DNA of 44,943 nucleotides from Calothrix sp. MO_192.B10 (lineage in GTDB: Bacteria > Cyanobacteriota > Cyanobacteriia > Cyanobacteriales > Nostocaceae): contig JASJDS010000008.1 of the NCBI GenBank assembly GCA_030065055.1, positions 1 to 44,943 of the forward strand, read 5' to 3'. The notes under the pieces were generated by a model. It was given only the letters and a program-made list of their open reading frames with translations, was not told where the DNA came from and did not search any database. A program made the translations under genes and the position numbers. Positions 33,601 through 39,734 of this stretch are shown in pieces. Numbering within the stretch: the first letter of the stretch is position 1; the number at the start of each line of letters is the position of its first letter.

Positions 33601-34180
33601 TGGGGGGCAGCTAGGGGCTCAAGTTGATGCCATGGTTGTCGGCTTTGCCTTTGAGCTGACACCATTATACACAGGGGAAATGACCCAAACCATGAGTAAA
33701 ACTCTAACCAGTAGTAAGGGTTTTGAACTCTTTGTCAATCTCTACGGCTTGGAAAACAAAGATATTACCGACTTGAACGACTATCCCGTCAAACCTGGGG
33801 AAAAAGTGGATCGCTACCGCTTTATGAGTTTCTACCTGGAAGGTAATGTTAATCATTTCCATGACTTCTTTAACTATGTAGTCGATCCAGAATGGCTACA
33901 GAGTAATGATGAAGAAGCCCGTGCCTTAAGGCAAGTACAAGCAGGTAAACCCAACAAAACTTGGCGAGTACTCCACCGCGTCACCTACGTCGAACGTCCT
34001 GCTTTAATGGGCTTTGGTCGTGATTTGCGTCCAGTCGAGACCAGCGATCAAATGGCTGACACAGTTCTTAACTACTTTGATTCACTTGAGCGTAAGGACA
34101 ATAACATACAAGAACAGCTCAGGCAAATCTTCGCTATTCTAACCAGTCTGGATATGCGAATCACAGATAACAACAGTTGA
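24695..34180 (+). CDS. Giant LamG/FG-GAP/ricin-like mosaic protein, candidate toxin or adhesin
   Basis: 3161 residues, no signal peptide or anchor. Order: unassigned beta-rich N-terminus (1-535); LamG-like jelly roll (about 539-656); seven FG-GAP repeats (666-1042), e.g. FGYSVAISGETVIIGAPGED, likely a beta propeller; a LamG domain (1046-1250) and half-domain (1255-1320); coiled coil (1505-1569); ricin-type trefoil (about 1573-1708; NQLWSLEK); coiled coil (1712-1790); three more LamG domains (about 1871-1992, 1992-2179, 2309-2515) with WHHLAVTWD and LWN motifs; then an unassigned C-terminus (2520-3161) with S/T-rich alternating strands (2615-2690, 2956-3016) and a charged Q/E helical region (2799-2946). 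LamG and ricin folds bind glycans. The C-terminus recalls pore-forming toxins, but this is inference. Strong ribosome-binding site. Confidence 0.85.
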   Translation: MHLHGQKFAHVNSIAHEGKILVFGTTADGKIYYTVKRSGFEDTALQDNEDPLSFEPWKLLPLDRSVLDQSVLDREQVEFTDKEDNQLLRSRYGEVAETIESVVAPVQLVSGIGYLYVFRQSIGNKLLVNRFVLDGIKNELVPKLEVRFQRSRQKYLPAESMKIDKAEGKLNNIDSLNFRDINNEPFYEPAIELSLIENLQDGWFSVVLMPTIEKDIYRWNIFAYDSSLQKVILYSLRSSEQGLFSLKDYVFAEPDPDNPEVKKYRNIPGIIKRTLELKDDSSHSLTVVQGLSATAYDTQVERQTQDGMQLMRETRRVMLAVPVQKGTDVITAALSFAVAIDGTLSQIDTSPSSERLKSTTRDILLPLNTLDEVKVIGDSSPPAVGTIEAIAGNTEEKLLLQSVETPLDNTFEPGAKVKVQGTRNFDGHYQVVSADGDTFEVEATFTQDKLGSWEEIQEEENGLVFDNMIVGYEKIEDGRLRVYCTNHDLVTGDEVQISGTKSYDGLYPVKAIDTLKGYFILDADWSAGEAVNLQSVKRRGIRFDGSGDYLVTPPIKVKTPKANINKGISISAWVRQDTHVNREQVIVAEEGNRLQLLLDTDNKVMLKVHLNSGTEETIKASEALPGDNTWMHYTGVMDEDGLVSLYQNGQLVPSAQMRGEYAEMHKLQAQDKQAEDYFGWSVAISGDTAIVGAFNEDTGGSDAGSAYIFQRQSGTWQQVNKLQAQDKQANDSFGYSVAISGETVIIGAPGEDTGGSSAGSAYIFQRQASGAWQQVSKLQAQDKQANDSFGWSVAISGEMVIVGAPGEDTGGSHAGSAYIFQRQASGAWQQVSKLQAQDKQANDSFGYSVAISGERAIVGAYEEDTGGSDAGSAYIFQRQASGAWQQVSKLQAQDTQARDNFGCSVAISDGTVIVGAQRNNSVGSAYIFQRQASGDWQQVSKLQAQDKQTWDYFGNSVGISGETVIVGAQDEDTGGSSAGSAYIFQRQASGDWEQVQQLFGKDTEANSFFGTSVAISGETAIVGANNKDTGGTNAGSAYIFQTSLAYPAIKAYALNSSTDYVDCGDNVVLGSEFTQEAWIYPEISDAGYHGFLGNHPGSANNRAPSIWVYQRQKIVAGFGDGTTGVTITTGEVLVPNDWNHVAVTFDGTFYKVYVNGEEKYATEEWKGKQPVNTPIKYIGKVDNHFPGKIAEVRVWNIARSQKEIQENMNRRLLGTEQKLAAYWVFDGEQVRDLSPAQNHGTLHGTIESADAPPLLKLETWQPRFYIGGGLGTNRDFNGQIADVQIWNRTRPAGEIKDSMYLKLTGKEQDLAAYYRLGTIVTGESKTVPDFSVHGRDAVVYGEAYVSARTLNRSTGGGLDAVKYSNDELFAVTQRATYEESFEFKVQGAVDINNADGNGNKIFAFSYWGRYSRNSEEKIAFPTHSYQPNDFELLSNGWYRASCQFTVPDGVSVIRTFEINNIKGSWTSIDIRKHQIQLISDAISCDRYTDEASLTTLADSQASISTEELQQAEQEISRCQKSVWDLEERLDIAQNRQTYVDEKNALERRIPQLQTSQSSAKTALSTEINNPLNYFCKIKGKGSGKFLMVLIVFSVFIYSFNSQLEPFTNYLWEFIDNSDGSYRIKDKRTGNMLNVHGNGTADETPLYTRSENETTAERWCLDKRGSSYVIRKKDTTKVLDVYRASSEDGAIVQIYESHGGANQLWSLEKTDTKTQAGDLRIQVAQTEFDSLSEQISSKQARLDRLTQFLNANESVSSLTTQLSTARSNLITAETDFNTKNTTFLNQVTQNQQTPQRMSLLNTDAKELSTRGALLGFARPAGSLNAVESCEGNVLLSYFDNQGRMRLTRYDATADSRNSTFEQWLPDSLRTCLEFRDANDKLTIQDGDNQDAHLDLQPDRWTLEAWFHYPGATKISSSERGSKYDYNVLASAKDGNDYAIVLKDGSRLGTVVDGFFFDCNYDLENKVADGWHHVAAVAKEGRTVFYIDGKPVGFTTIRYALTFDGDQDYVSFSNFKNFPSTAITVACWIRINSTKSGPTPVSYAVSNEDNAFTLYNVKDLKLIINGTTNETNISFNGGQWHHLAVTWDNSDGTLRVYKDGVEEFVATGFKSGATISGNGTLIIAQEQDSLGGGFNSSEAFDGGMSGLSIWNQALSADEIRDNMYKILEGNESGLVSYWSMRVISQADGTKLLEDQVRGDSNKNNGEIIGDPEILVYTPQCQSNLAVIGNAPNGNLPFGKLAEVRLWNLALTDEEVEINSKTLLTGNEPGLVAYYPMTEATGNQAKDYSAEDQHHGSIAGADWVACTAAIGNPGHSVMEFDGVDDYIEVPAHSNPTSAITVSFWAKSNTENWSQSGFLASKRDAYIMHPMANSKSIRFYIYSNGWEYTGYTSSEINQWHHYAGTFDGTTLKLYVDGMEVANNQLSTTTAVTINKDQGALYLGWDDAEPSRYLNGQIAEVRIWDKARTQQEIARDMHRHLSGNEENLVGYWPLDTIENGKVKDLSANKYDGTVHGAKLVESAPGSLLSCEYSSVGLDPNDPKRTVAMMRRALIYTTLDGKVHALSEKRLEELDLRWIGNAQFQPTLLGYIEGAPPVPSENLTVYYDYEDAASVQLRQSQDVSYSWTRSKDVSQGFDLDLFLGVGWGAEGGFGIVSKISEGRAGFKGSLNLRDTTSNSSTVRADSSSNLTDMLQLRGLAETKPQFENLGARFIPKNVGYALVVSGIADVFITKLKRSGKMISYEIRPAEGIPLDVNTITFMINPAYTMNGTLDGTVGSQAADQRFYRHVPEMRSQYGSLYPASYMRLQQAYDLKQQIEQWDKEREAYFTNYDATQTSESALESQTVDASQYDSYGQVSVKPGGETENGDGSSQQQEAEQVEGYVQSLEGRKEAQKDQAQKRQEEINKRIPNPDKQVQANAAFDAWQRRMENLLIRAGKRNIVNTYVWDADGGLRSEEESFASTIEHTVGGSFTLGGQLGAQVDAMVVGFAFELTPLYTGEMTQTMSKTLTSSKGFELFVNLYGLENKDITDLNDYPVKPGEKVDRYRFMSFYLEGNVNHFHDFFNYVVDPEWLQSNDEEARALRQVQAGKPNKTWRVLHRVTYVERPALMGFGRDLRPVETSDQMADTVLNYFDSLERKDNNIQEQLRQIFAILTSLDMRITDNNS
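26690..27820 (+). repeat. Seven tandem FG-GAP-coding DNA repeats of about 160-170 bases
   Basis: Each unit starts with AAACTCCAAGCTCAAGATAA or a close variant. Units 2-4 are nearly identical in DNA, including silent positions, while unit 5 has lost about 4-5 codons and unit 7 has diverged. This suggests recent expansion or gene conversion in the propeller core. Short-read assembly may have collapsed copies. Confidence 0.85.
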
Positions 34181-34209
34181 AATAGTTAAGCTGTCGCTGA
34201 TTTGTAAAA

Positions 34210-34238
34210 ACCCATCCTTCAACGAAGTAAGGGTGGGT
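34210..34238 (+). other. Hairpin between the giant gene and the downstream effector-like gene
   Basis: ACCCATCCTT (34210-34219) can pair with AAGGGTGGGT (34229-34238) with one G-U wobble. No T-run follows, so it may act as an RNA processing or attenuation element that sets the ratio of the two products rather than as a full terminator. Confidence 0.5.
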
Positions 34239-34269
34239 GCTTGATTAACTTAATTAGGAGAAAAACACC

Positions 34270-35502
34270 ATGACCCAAACAGGAAATACCAAATCCAGAA
34301 AACGAAAGCGGGATCAATCATGTGCTACCAACACTGGCCTCGCTGATAAGGCACAGCAGGATAAGGCAAAGAGGCGCAAGAAAAACAACGGTGATGATGA
34401 CACTCCAAGATTTGGTTTTAAGCAGAATTTCGACGGAACCTGGGAAAGAAAAGGACGTTCTGGATGGACTAGTGACGCTCTAAAAGTTCCTGCTGGTTCA
34501 GTCAAAGACCCAGTAACAGGAGAAGATATTAAGCGAGACCGACGCCATATTGTTCCGTCTAACGTACTCACAGATTCTTTGGCAGGTTATCTCAGCGGCC
34601 TCAAGGACAATCCCGCTATTTATACAGCTGCCATTGATCAATTCATCACGAGTCCGAATCATGAGAAAAAACTCAAACATCTTCAAAAAAAGACTCTAAA
34701 TGATAAATTGAATGGAATCGGCAAGTATATTCATAGTAATCCTAAAAATCTGTTTCCAGGTAGGGGTGATTGGAACCAGGCAATTGGACGCCTTGCTGAA
34801 CAAGTAAAAGGTTTGGTTAAGCGGGCAGATGACTATTTAACAGAAAAGTTGCGACAAACGGAGAATGATTTTGAAGAATTATACAAGAACAGGGAAAATC
34901 TTGAGGCAGACTTAAAAAACAAGGTTGCCGAAATTGAATCAGCTACAGATAATGCAGTTAAAACTAGACTGGAAACAGAAAAGGCTCAACTGGAAAAGCA
35001 AATTCAAGCAGTTGATAAAGAGATTATGGATAAAACTCAAGCTATTGATCAAGAGGCTATATCCTACGTGAGGCAAAAGCTTGAGAAATTAGATTCAAGT
35101 CCTCAGGGAAAAGAAATATTGGAGACAGGAACAAAATACATTGACGAGCAAGGAACTTCATTTTACAGCGTCCGTAATTTTTTAGAAGACATGCTTATTC
35201 CCTCCCTTGATTTTGATTTCTATACTTCTCAGTATGACGACCAAATTGCAGTAGATGATAATGCCATGGATACATCAGATGAAGAATCAAAAAGTTCGCT
35301 TGAAAAAAAAATTACTGAAAAAGAATTAAGCCCTAAAGCGAAAAAATGGGTAGTAGAAATTCAGAAAAAGTCACTGGAATTTTATGTTAAGTTAACGCAA
35401 TTTAGAGACCAAGGTTACTATATAGGTGACGACGGTAGTGAGCAGAGAGACTACTTTCAGGTGATTAAAGAATTCCTCGATCTACCGTCCAAGCCAACTT
35501 AA
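34270..35502 (+). CDS. Putative effector: NLS-like basic N-terminus, possible histidine-nuclease motif, coiled coil
   Basis: 410 residues. The N-terminus has two basic clusters, KSRKRKRDQ (about 8-16) and KRRKKNN (about 35-41), resembling a bipartite nuclear-localisation signal. Then GFKQNFDGTWERKGRSGW and DRRHIVPSNVL (about 91-101), followed by HSNPKNLFPGRGDWNQAIGR (about 155-174); this RRHI...N...GxGDWNQAIG pattern recalls histidine-based nuclease toxin domains (inference). A long coiled coil spans about 190-270, and the C-terminal part is helical with an acidic stretch. AGGAGAAAAACACC provides a ribosome-binding site, and the gene is 89 bases after the giant gene on the same strand. I do not recognise an established family. 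Confidence 0.6.
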   Translation: MTQTGNTKSRKRKRDQSCATNTGLADKAQQDKAKRRKKNNGDDDTPRFGFKQNFDGTWERKGRSGWTSDALKVPAGSVKDPVTGEDIKRDRRHIVPSNVLTDSLAGYLSGLKDNPAIYTAAIDQFITSPNHEKKLKHLQKKTLNDKLNGIGKYIHSNPKNLFPGRGDWNQAIGRLAEQVKGLVKRADDYLTEKLRQTENDFEELYKNRENLEADLKNKVAEIESATDNAVKTRLETEKAQLEKQIQAVDKEIMDKTQAIDQEAISYVRQKLEKLDSSPQGKEILETGTKYIDEQGTSFYSVRNFLEDMLIPSLDFDFYTSQYDDQIAVDDNAMDTSDEESKSSLEKKITEKELSPKAKKWVVEIQKKSLEFYVKLTQFRDQGYYIGDDGSEQRDYFQVIKEFLDLPSKPT

Positions 35503-35908
35503 ACTTCGGCAAGTACACCTGAATCACATCGACTTAGATCAGTCAAGTAAGTAAGTCGGTGTAAATAAACTAAACTCAGTAGATCACAAAGTCAGGTTGA
35601 GACAAGCAAGTTTTTGAGGTGCGATCGCTTCAATGAGAGAATTAGAGGGGATATATCATAATGAAAACTTATTTGTCATAGATATCCCCTAGAAAAGATA
35701 ATTGGGGGGGAAAGTAGCGAGCGTGCTATGAGCCGCCATGCAACGCCTGAAAGTCTTGCTATGAAAGGATTATAGAAATAAAATTGCTCCTTCCCTCGAA
35801 AATTGCCAAAAAACCTTATTTTTGCTGTGCCAATTAAACTTTAGGCTAGTTCCCGGTGCAAAACCTAATTCGCTCATTCGCTCATTCTACATTCTTTTAA
35901 CACTTCCC
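35503..35908. other. Spacer of 406 bases with no clear gene
   Basis: It contains one HIP1-like site (GCGATCGCTT near 35622) and short AT-rich stretches, and nothing convincing as a gene. A GC-rich patch at 35710-35760 (GCGAGCGTGCTATGAGCCGC) is unlike its surroundings and could be a repeat fragment. Confidence 0.5.
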
Positions 35909-36202
35909 ATGAGAGCCAGAATTGAAAATGATGTAATTTTTCTTCACCATGAGGACTTACCAACATTTAAGAAAGGTGGTTCTGTGGTGAGGAATAGCTA
36001 TTTTTGGGCGTTGCGTTCCATTGCTGGGAAAGCAGGGCGTTATGGTGATTGGGAATACGAAAGTGAAGTATGGTTAGCATTGGCACGAATGCTGTTATCT
36101 TTCACTGAGTCCGGTTATTTAGGCTTGAGAGAAACCCAATTAGAATTTCCCCCATCCCAAGATATTCCCGATGTGTTGCGAGATGTGTCAACCTGGGAAT
36201 GA
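35909..36202 (+). CDS. Hypothetical 97-aa protein
   Basis: The protein starts MRARIENDVIFLHHEDLPTF and has a helical body with YFWALRSIAGKAGRYGDWEY and SEVWLALARMLLSFTESG, then a P-rich end. I do not recognise it. The ATG at 35909 is chosen because the 29 codons before it, from 35822, are of unlike composition. No ribosome-binding site is visible, so it might be the tail of a longer decayed gene. It stands alone on the plus strand ahead of repeat-rich DNA. Confidence 0.4.
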   Translation: MRARIENDVIFLHHEDLPTFKKGGSVVRNSYFWALRSIAGKAGRYGDWEYESEVWLALARMLLSFTESGYLGLRETQLEFPPSQDIPDVLRDVSTWE

Positions 36203-36209
36203 TGAGTAG

Positions 36210-36263
36210 GGGCGGGGTTTCCCCGCCCGGAGTGAAGGAGTGAGGGAGTGAAGGAGTGAGGGA
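36210..36263. repeat. GC-rich hairpin followed by GGAGTGA heptamer repeat
   Basis: GGGCGGGG-TTT-CCCCGCCC (36210-36228) is a perfect 8-bp stem directly followed by (GGAGTGA/AGGAGTGAG) units to 36263. A related hairpin, GGGCGCATTGCGTGCGCCC, lies at 36341-36359. Both belong to repeat types common in cyanobacterial spacers; the first could serve as terminator for the 97-aa gene. Confidence 0.65.
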
Positions 36264-36408
36264 ATTATTTTCCTGCCTGGTTGTGGGATTTGACCGTGGG
36301 GGACTATCTTGAAAATAGTTAATCAGCGCAGAATTTGTAGGGGCGCATTGCGTGCGCCCTGGAGTGAAGAAGTGAACATCAATGCTAAAATCTAAAATCC
36401 AAAATTGA

Positions 36409-36918
36409 ATGACGCAATTAGAAAAGGCTCAAGCTGAGTATAAAAAATTTACCGAACAGTTTGCTAGTGTGGCGATCGCAACTGTAAATCCTGAGGGTCT
36501 ACCCCATGCTAGCTATGCACCTTTCGTCATGGATGGGGCAAAAAATATTTATATCTTTGTCAGTGGTCTTTCTACCCATACTCGTAACTTACATGGCACT
36601 CCCAAAGCCAGTATTCTATTTGCTGAGGATGAATCGCAAACCAAACAAATCTTTGCTCGTCGCCGTTTAACTTTTGAATGCGATGCTGCTTTACTACCCA
36701 GAGAAACGGAAGAGTGGGAGAACATTGCAGAAGAATTTGAGCAACGCTTTGGTGAAATTATTAATATGATGCGGAGTTTGCCTGATTTCCGCATTTTTAA
36801 GCTTACGCCCTATGCAGGACAATTTACCATTGGGTTTGGTGCTGCTTATAAAATTAATGGTGATGACTTAGACAATTTAGTTCATATTGGTCCTAAAACA
36901 GAAAAGCTGGAACCGTAA
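36409..36918 (+). CDS. PPOX/HugZ-type split-barrel protein
   Basis: 169 residues, a single flavin-reductase-like split barrel. Key stretches are FASVAIATVNPEGLPHASYA (about 18-37), NIYIFVSGLSTHTRNLHGTP (about 46-65), KASILFAEDESQTKQIFARR, and the C-terminal LTPYAGQFTIGFGAAYKING. The last matches the HugZ-type tail associated with haem binding and oxygenase activity, while the N-terminal part resembles pyridoxamine-phosphate-oxidase-like proteins. It probably handles haem or a flavin cofactor. It has no signal peptide and lies just ahead of the CRISPR leader, with no cas gene nearby. Confidence 0.82.
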   Translation: MTQLEKAQAEYKKFTEQFASVAIATVNPEGLPHASYAPFVMDGAKNIYIFVSGLSTHTRNLHGTPKASILFAEDESQTKQIFARRRLTFECDAALLPRETEEWENIAEEFEQRFGEIINMMRSLPDFRIFKLTPYAGQFTIGFGAAYKINGDDLDNLVHIGPKTEKLEP

Positions 36919-37180
36919 TTGTTTCAATATGTTGCTAATTGATTGACGATAAATACAAATAGGTGTAAATTTCCTTACAAGATAGTGTCGCCAATAAATC
37001 GACACACTAAGCCCGAACCTTGAAAACCCTATAATCTCGTTGAGATGCGTCGATGCCTTGTACAGCAAGGTTTTCAAGCTGCAAAATTGACCCATTCTTG
37101 CAAAATTTTTCACGTTTTTCAGGAGTGTGTCGATTGGGGTATCCCAAACCCCCTCTCTGTAAGGGTTCCAGAAGTGAACT
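36919..37180 (+). promoter_or_regulatory. CRISPR leader region
   Basis: AT-rich DNA before the first repeat. It contains a 10-bp inverted repeat CTTGAAAACC (37019-37028) / GGTTTTCAAG (37069-37078) and ends with a C-rich stretch, GTATCCCAAACCCCCTCTCT, before the array. It is called leader because the repeats at the far end of the array are degenerate and those at this end are exact. Adaptation and promoter signals would be expected here. Confidence 0.7.
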
Positions 37181-38022
37181 CTTTACAAATACATTTCCCC
37201 GCAAGGGGACGGAAACTTTCCAGGAATCCGTCCGGATCCTCCGCAAAACTGACCTTTACAAATACATTTCCCCGCAAGGGGACGGAAACTCGAGATTGCT
37301 CCGTTTCTGAAAATTCCCAAAAGCTTTACAAATACATTTCCCCGCAAGGGGACGGAAACTCTTGGTCTGGGTAGGCAGTGGGGTAGGTTATTGCCTTTAC
37401 AAATACATTTCCCCGCAAGGGGACGGAAACCTTCGGTTAGTAGATCACGCTTATGCTTACTAAGACTTTACAAATACATTTCCCCGCAAGGGGACGGAAA
37501 CCAGTTGGCTCGGTCGCATATACAGGAAGTAAAACTCCTTTACAAATACATTTCCCCGCAAGGGGACGGAAACTACCATAGAACCGCTTCCATCAACTAG
37601 TAGAATGTATTGACTTTACAAATACATTTCCCCGCAAGGGGACGGAAACACCTATTACGGTAGCTTCTTGGAACTACAATTGTCTGCTTTACAAATACAT
37701 TTCCCCGCAAGGGGACGGAAACCCGTTGAGGGATCTTTTCTCGCAATCAAATTCGATGCTTTACAAATACATTTCCCCGCAAGGGGACGGAAACACTCCG
37801 GGAGGAACGAGTGCGCCAAGCACGAAAAATGGAACAGGCTTTACAAATACATTTCCCCGCAAGGGGACGGAAACTGTGTGATATCAGCAAGTTAAGGAAG
37901 TTCTTATCCAAACTTTCCAAATACATTTCCCCGCAAGGGGACGGAAATGCCTAAATCTAGACCACCTTTAGCAGTGCTGTCGTTGTCTTTCCAAATACAT
38001 TTCCCCGCAAGGGGATGAAAAC
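37181..38022 (+). CRISPR. CRISPR array, 12 repeats of 36 bases and 11 spacers
   Basis: Repeats start at 37181, 37254, 37324, 37395, 37466, 37538, 37614, 37687, 37759, 37839, 37913 and 37987. They begin CTTTACAAATA and end GGGGACGGAAAC, with a CCCC-GCAA-GGGG stem-loop. Repeats 1-10 are identical, repeat 11 has TTTCC for TTTAC and a changed last base, and repeat 12 also ends GATGAAAAC. Spacers are 34, 35, 35, 36, 36, 37, 37, 38, 38, 40 and 44 bases, all different. The GGAAAC end and terminal degeneration give plus-strand transcription with newest spacers at the left. No cas gene is in the window, so the array depends on a locus elsewhere; the subtype cannot be set. Confidence 0.97.
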
Positions 38023-38384
38023 AACAGATCAGTGTCATACCGTCGCACTTTATTGGTGATACAAATCATGGACTTGGGCGCAAGCATTGCGCCCCTACAT
38101 ATCCCCTACATATGTATCAATATTTTTGGGCATTGCTGAATTAGGATATGAAACGTCAAAATCACCTTTATTTTTCTTTGTAACTTTGCGCCTTTGCGTC
38201 TTTGCGTGAGACAAATTCATATTTTCAATCAGCAACGCCAATATTTTTGTGATATCTTTTCCCTTTATTTCGGCATTATTTAATTTTTCTCTCCTTCTTT
38301 TTTTCTGTGCGCTCTCAGCGTCTGGAGCGGTTTTTTATCATTCCGACGTAGCCGGAATTGATATGAATTGGTATCACAGATCAT

Positions 38385-38408
38385 ATTTTCCCCTCACGGG
38401 GATGAAAA
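38385..38408 (+). repeat. Degenerate CRISPR-repeat-like remnant
   Basis: ATTTTCCCCTCACGGGGATG followed by AAAA resembles the end of the last array repeat (TTTCCCC-loop-GGGGATGAAAA), with a different loop (TCAC for GCAA). It sits 362 bases past the array and may be a relic of a second array or repeat class. The rest of 38023-38384 has no gene; it holds GCGCAAGCATTGCGCCCC- and GCGCCTTTGCGTCTTTGCG-type dispersed repeats. Confidence 0.6.
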
Positions 38409-38411
38409 TGT

Positions 38412-39665
38412 TTATCTGCTAGCAGTAATAATTGTCACAGGATTTAGAGGAGATAAGCGCGTCAACTTACCCACCGCAACAGAGCGAGATAACTGTACTT
38501 GCAATATTTGATAATGCCAAGCATGACTTTGAAACCACGATATAGCAGTATTGATGTGTTCCATAGTTGCTAAAGCTAGAACTACCACACCCTGGGGATT
38601 TAGCCTTTCACCACAGGTATGGAGAATAGTAGCCAAATTACCGCCACTACCACCAATAAAAACACGATCGCACCTTTGGGACAAACCATGTAAAATATCT
38701 GGGGCACTACCCATCACAGTCACAACATTTTTGACTTGAAATCGCTCACAATTACGAGAAATCAAGGAATGCCCAGCAGCAGTTTTTTCAATGGCATAAA
38801 CCTGAGAGGTAGGACAAAGTCTAGCAATTTCAATGGCAACAGAACCAGTTCCCGCCCCAATATCCCAAATAACTTGTCTTGGACGCAATGACAATTCTGC
38901 TAAAACTAAAGTGCGTACTTCCCGTTTAGTCATCAAGCCGGGGCGATCGCTAAAACTAAGAAACAGATTATCTGCTATACCAAACTGGGGTAGAGTATCT
39001 AAATTTAACCCCTCCTGCTGCTCCTGACGTATCAACACCACCACATTCAAAGGGGCAAAAGCAGGTAAATTCTCTATCTTTTCTATCTCCGTAGGTGAAA
39101 AACACCGTACCTGCTCATCTTCACCCCCCAAATTTTCACACACCCAAAATTGGTACTGACTGGGTACATTCAAATCTGGCAATAAACGAGCGATCGCTTG
39201 GGGATTATTAACATTATCCGTTAATACAGCAATTTTATCTTGTCCTTGCTGTAAAGCCTTAATTAATACCTCTAGGGAACGTCCATGAACACTAATCACC
39301 TGGGCATCTTGCCAAGGTATCTTCATCCGATTGAACGCTAATTGTACCGAACTGTGATGGGGATAAAATTCTAATTGTTCTGGGGAGAATTCCGATAGTA
39401 GCAATCTTCCCAACCCAAAAAACAAGGGATCGCCGGAGACAAGAACCACAGCTATCCCTTGACTAGTTGCTAAATGGTGACGAATCTCCTCAATAGCTTC
39501 AGTAAAATTACCTAAAATACAACGTGAAGCTGGATGGTGGGGGAAGTAACTCAAATGGCGATCGCTACCCACAAGTAATGTAGCCTTATCTACTACTTGC
39601 CTGATAGTTTCACTCAGTCCAGTTACCCCATCCAAACCAATACCAACCACATAAACCTTATTCAT
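38412..39665 (-). CDS. cobL: Precorrin-6Y C5,15-methyltransferase (decarboxylating), CbiE-CbiT fusion
   Basis: 417 residues. The N-terminal CbiE-type SAM methyltransferase has VYVVGIGLDGVTGLSETIRQ and VVLVSGDPLFFGLGRLLL (about 73-90). The C-terminal CbiT-type part has LMTKREVRTLVLAELSLRPR, then IWDIGAGTGSVAIEIARLCP (about 265-284) as its SAM-binding motif I, and an FIGGSGGNLA motif. The enzyme methylates C5 and C15 and decarboxylates the ring-C acetate side chain in corrin-ring synthesis for cobalamin. Length matches the fused family. It is followed downstream by CRISPR DNA, and its upstream gap of 69 bases shows no room for a cobalamin riboswitch. Confidence 0.93.
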   Translation of the reverse strand: MNKVYVVGIGLDGVTGLSETIRQVVDKATLLVGSDRHLSYFPHHPASRCILGNFTEAIEEIRHHLATSQGIAVVLVSGDPLFFGLGRLLLSEFSPEQLEFYPHHSSVQLAFNRMKIPWQDAQVISVHGRSLEVLIKALQQGQDKIAVLTDNVNNPQAIARLLPDLNVPSQYQFWVCENLGGEDEQVRCFSPTEIEKIENLPAFAPLNVVVLIRQEQQEGLNLDTLPQFGIADNLFLSFSDRPGLMTKREVRTLVLAELSLRPRQVIWDIGAGTGSVAIEIARLCPTSQVYAIEKTAAGHSLISRNCERFQVKNVVTVMGSAPDILHGLSQRCDRVFIGGSGGNLATILHTCGERLNPQGVVVLALATMEHINTAISWFQSHAWHYQILQVQLSRSVAVGKLTRLSPLNPVTIITASR

Positions 39666-39734
39666 GGGCTAAGAGTTATGAACATTAACAGCCAAAAAAA
39701 TTGTCGTAAACTCATAACTCCTAACTTCTCCAAA

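Noticed and set aside
35700-35790. Possible structured RNA in the GC-rich patch
   Set aside because: No cloverleaf, CCA end or clear long stem could be drawn; it may be a repeat fragment.
37045-37895. Several ORFs across the CRISPR array
   Set aside because: They only translate the repeat unit (YKYISPQGDGN or LQIHFPARGRK) and spacers and are not genes.
39666-39734. Possible cobalamin riboswitch before cobL
   Set aside because: The gap is 69 bases, too short for the element, and no B12-box-like motif is seen.
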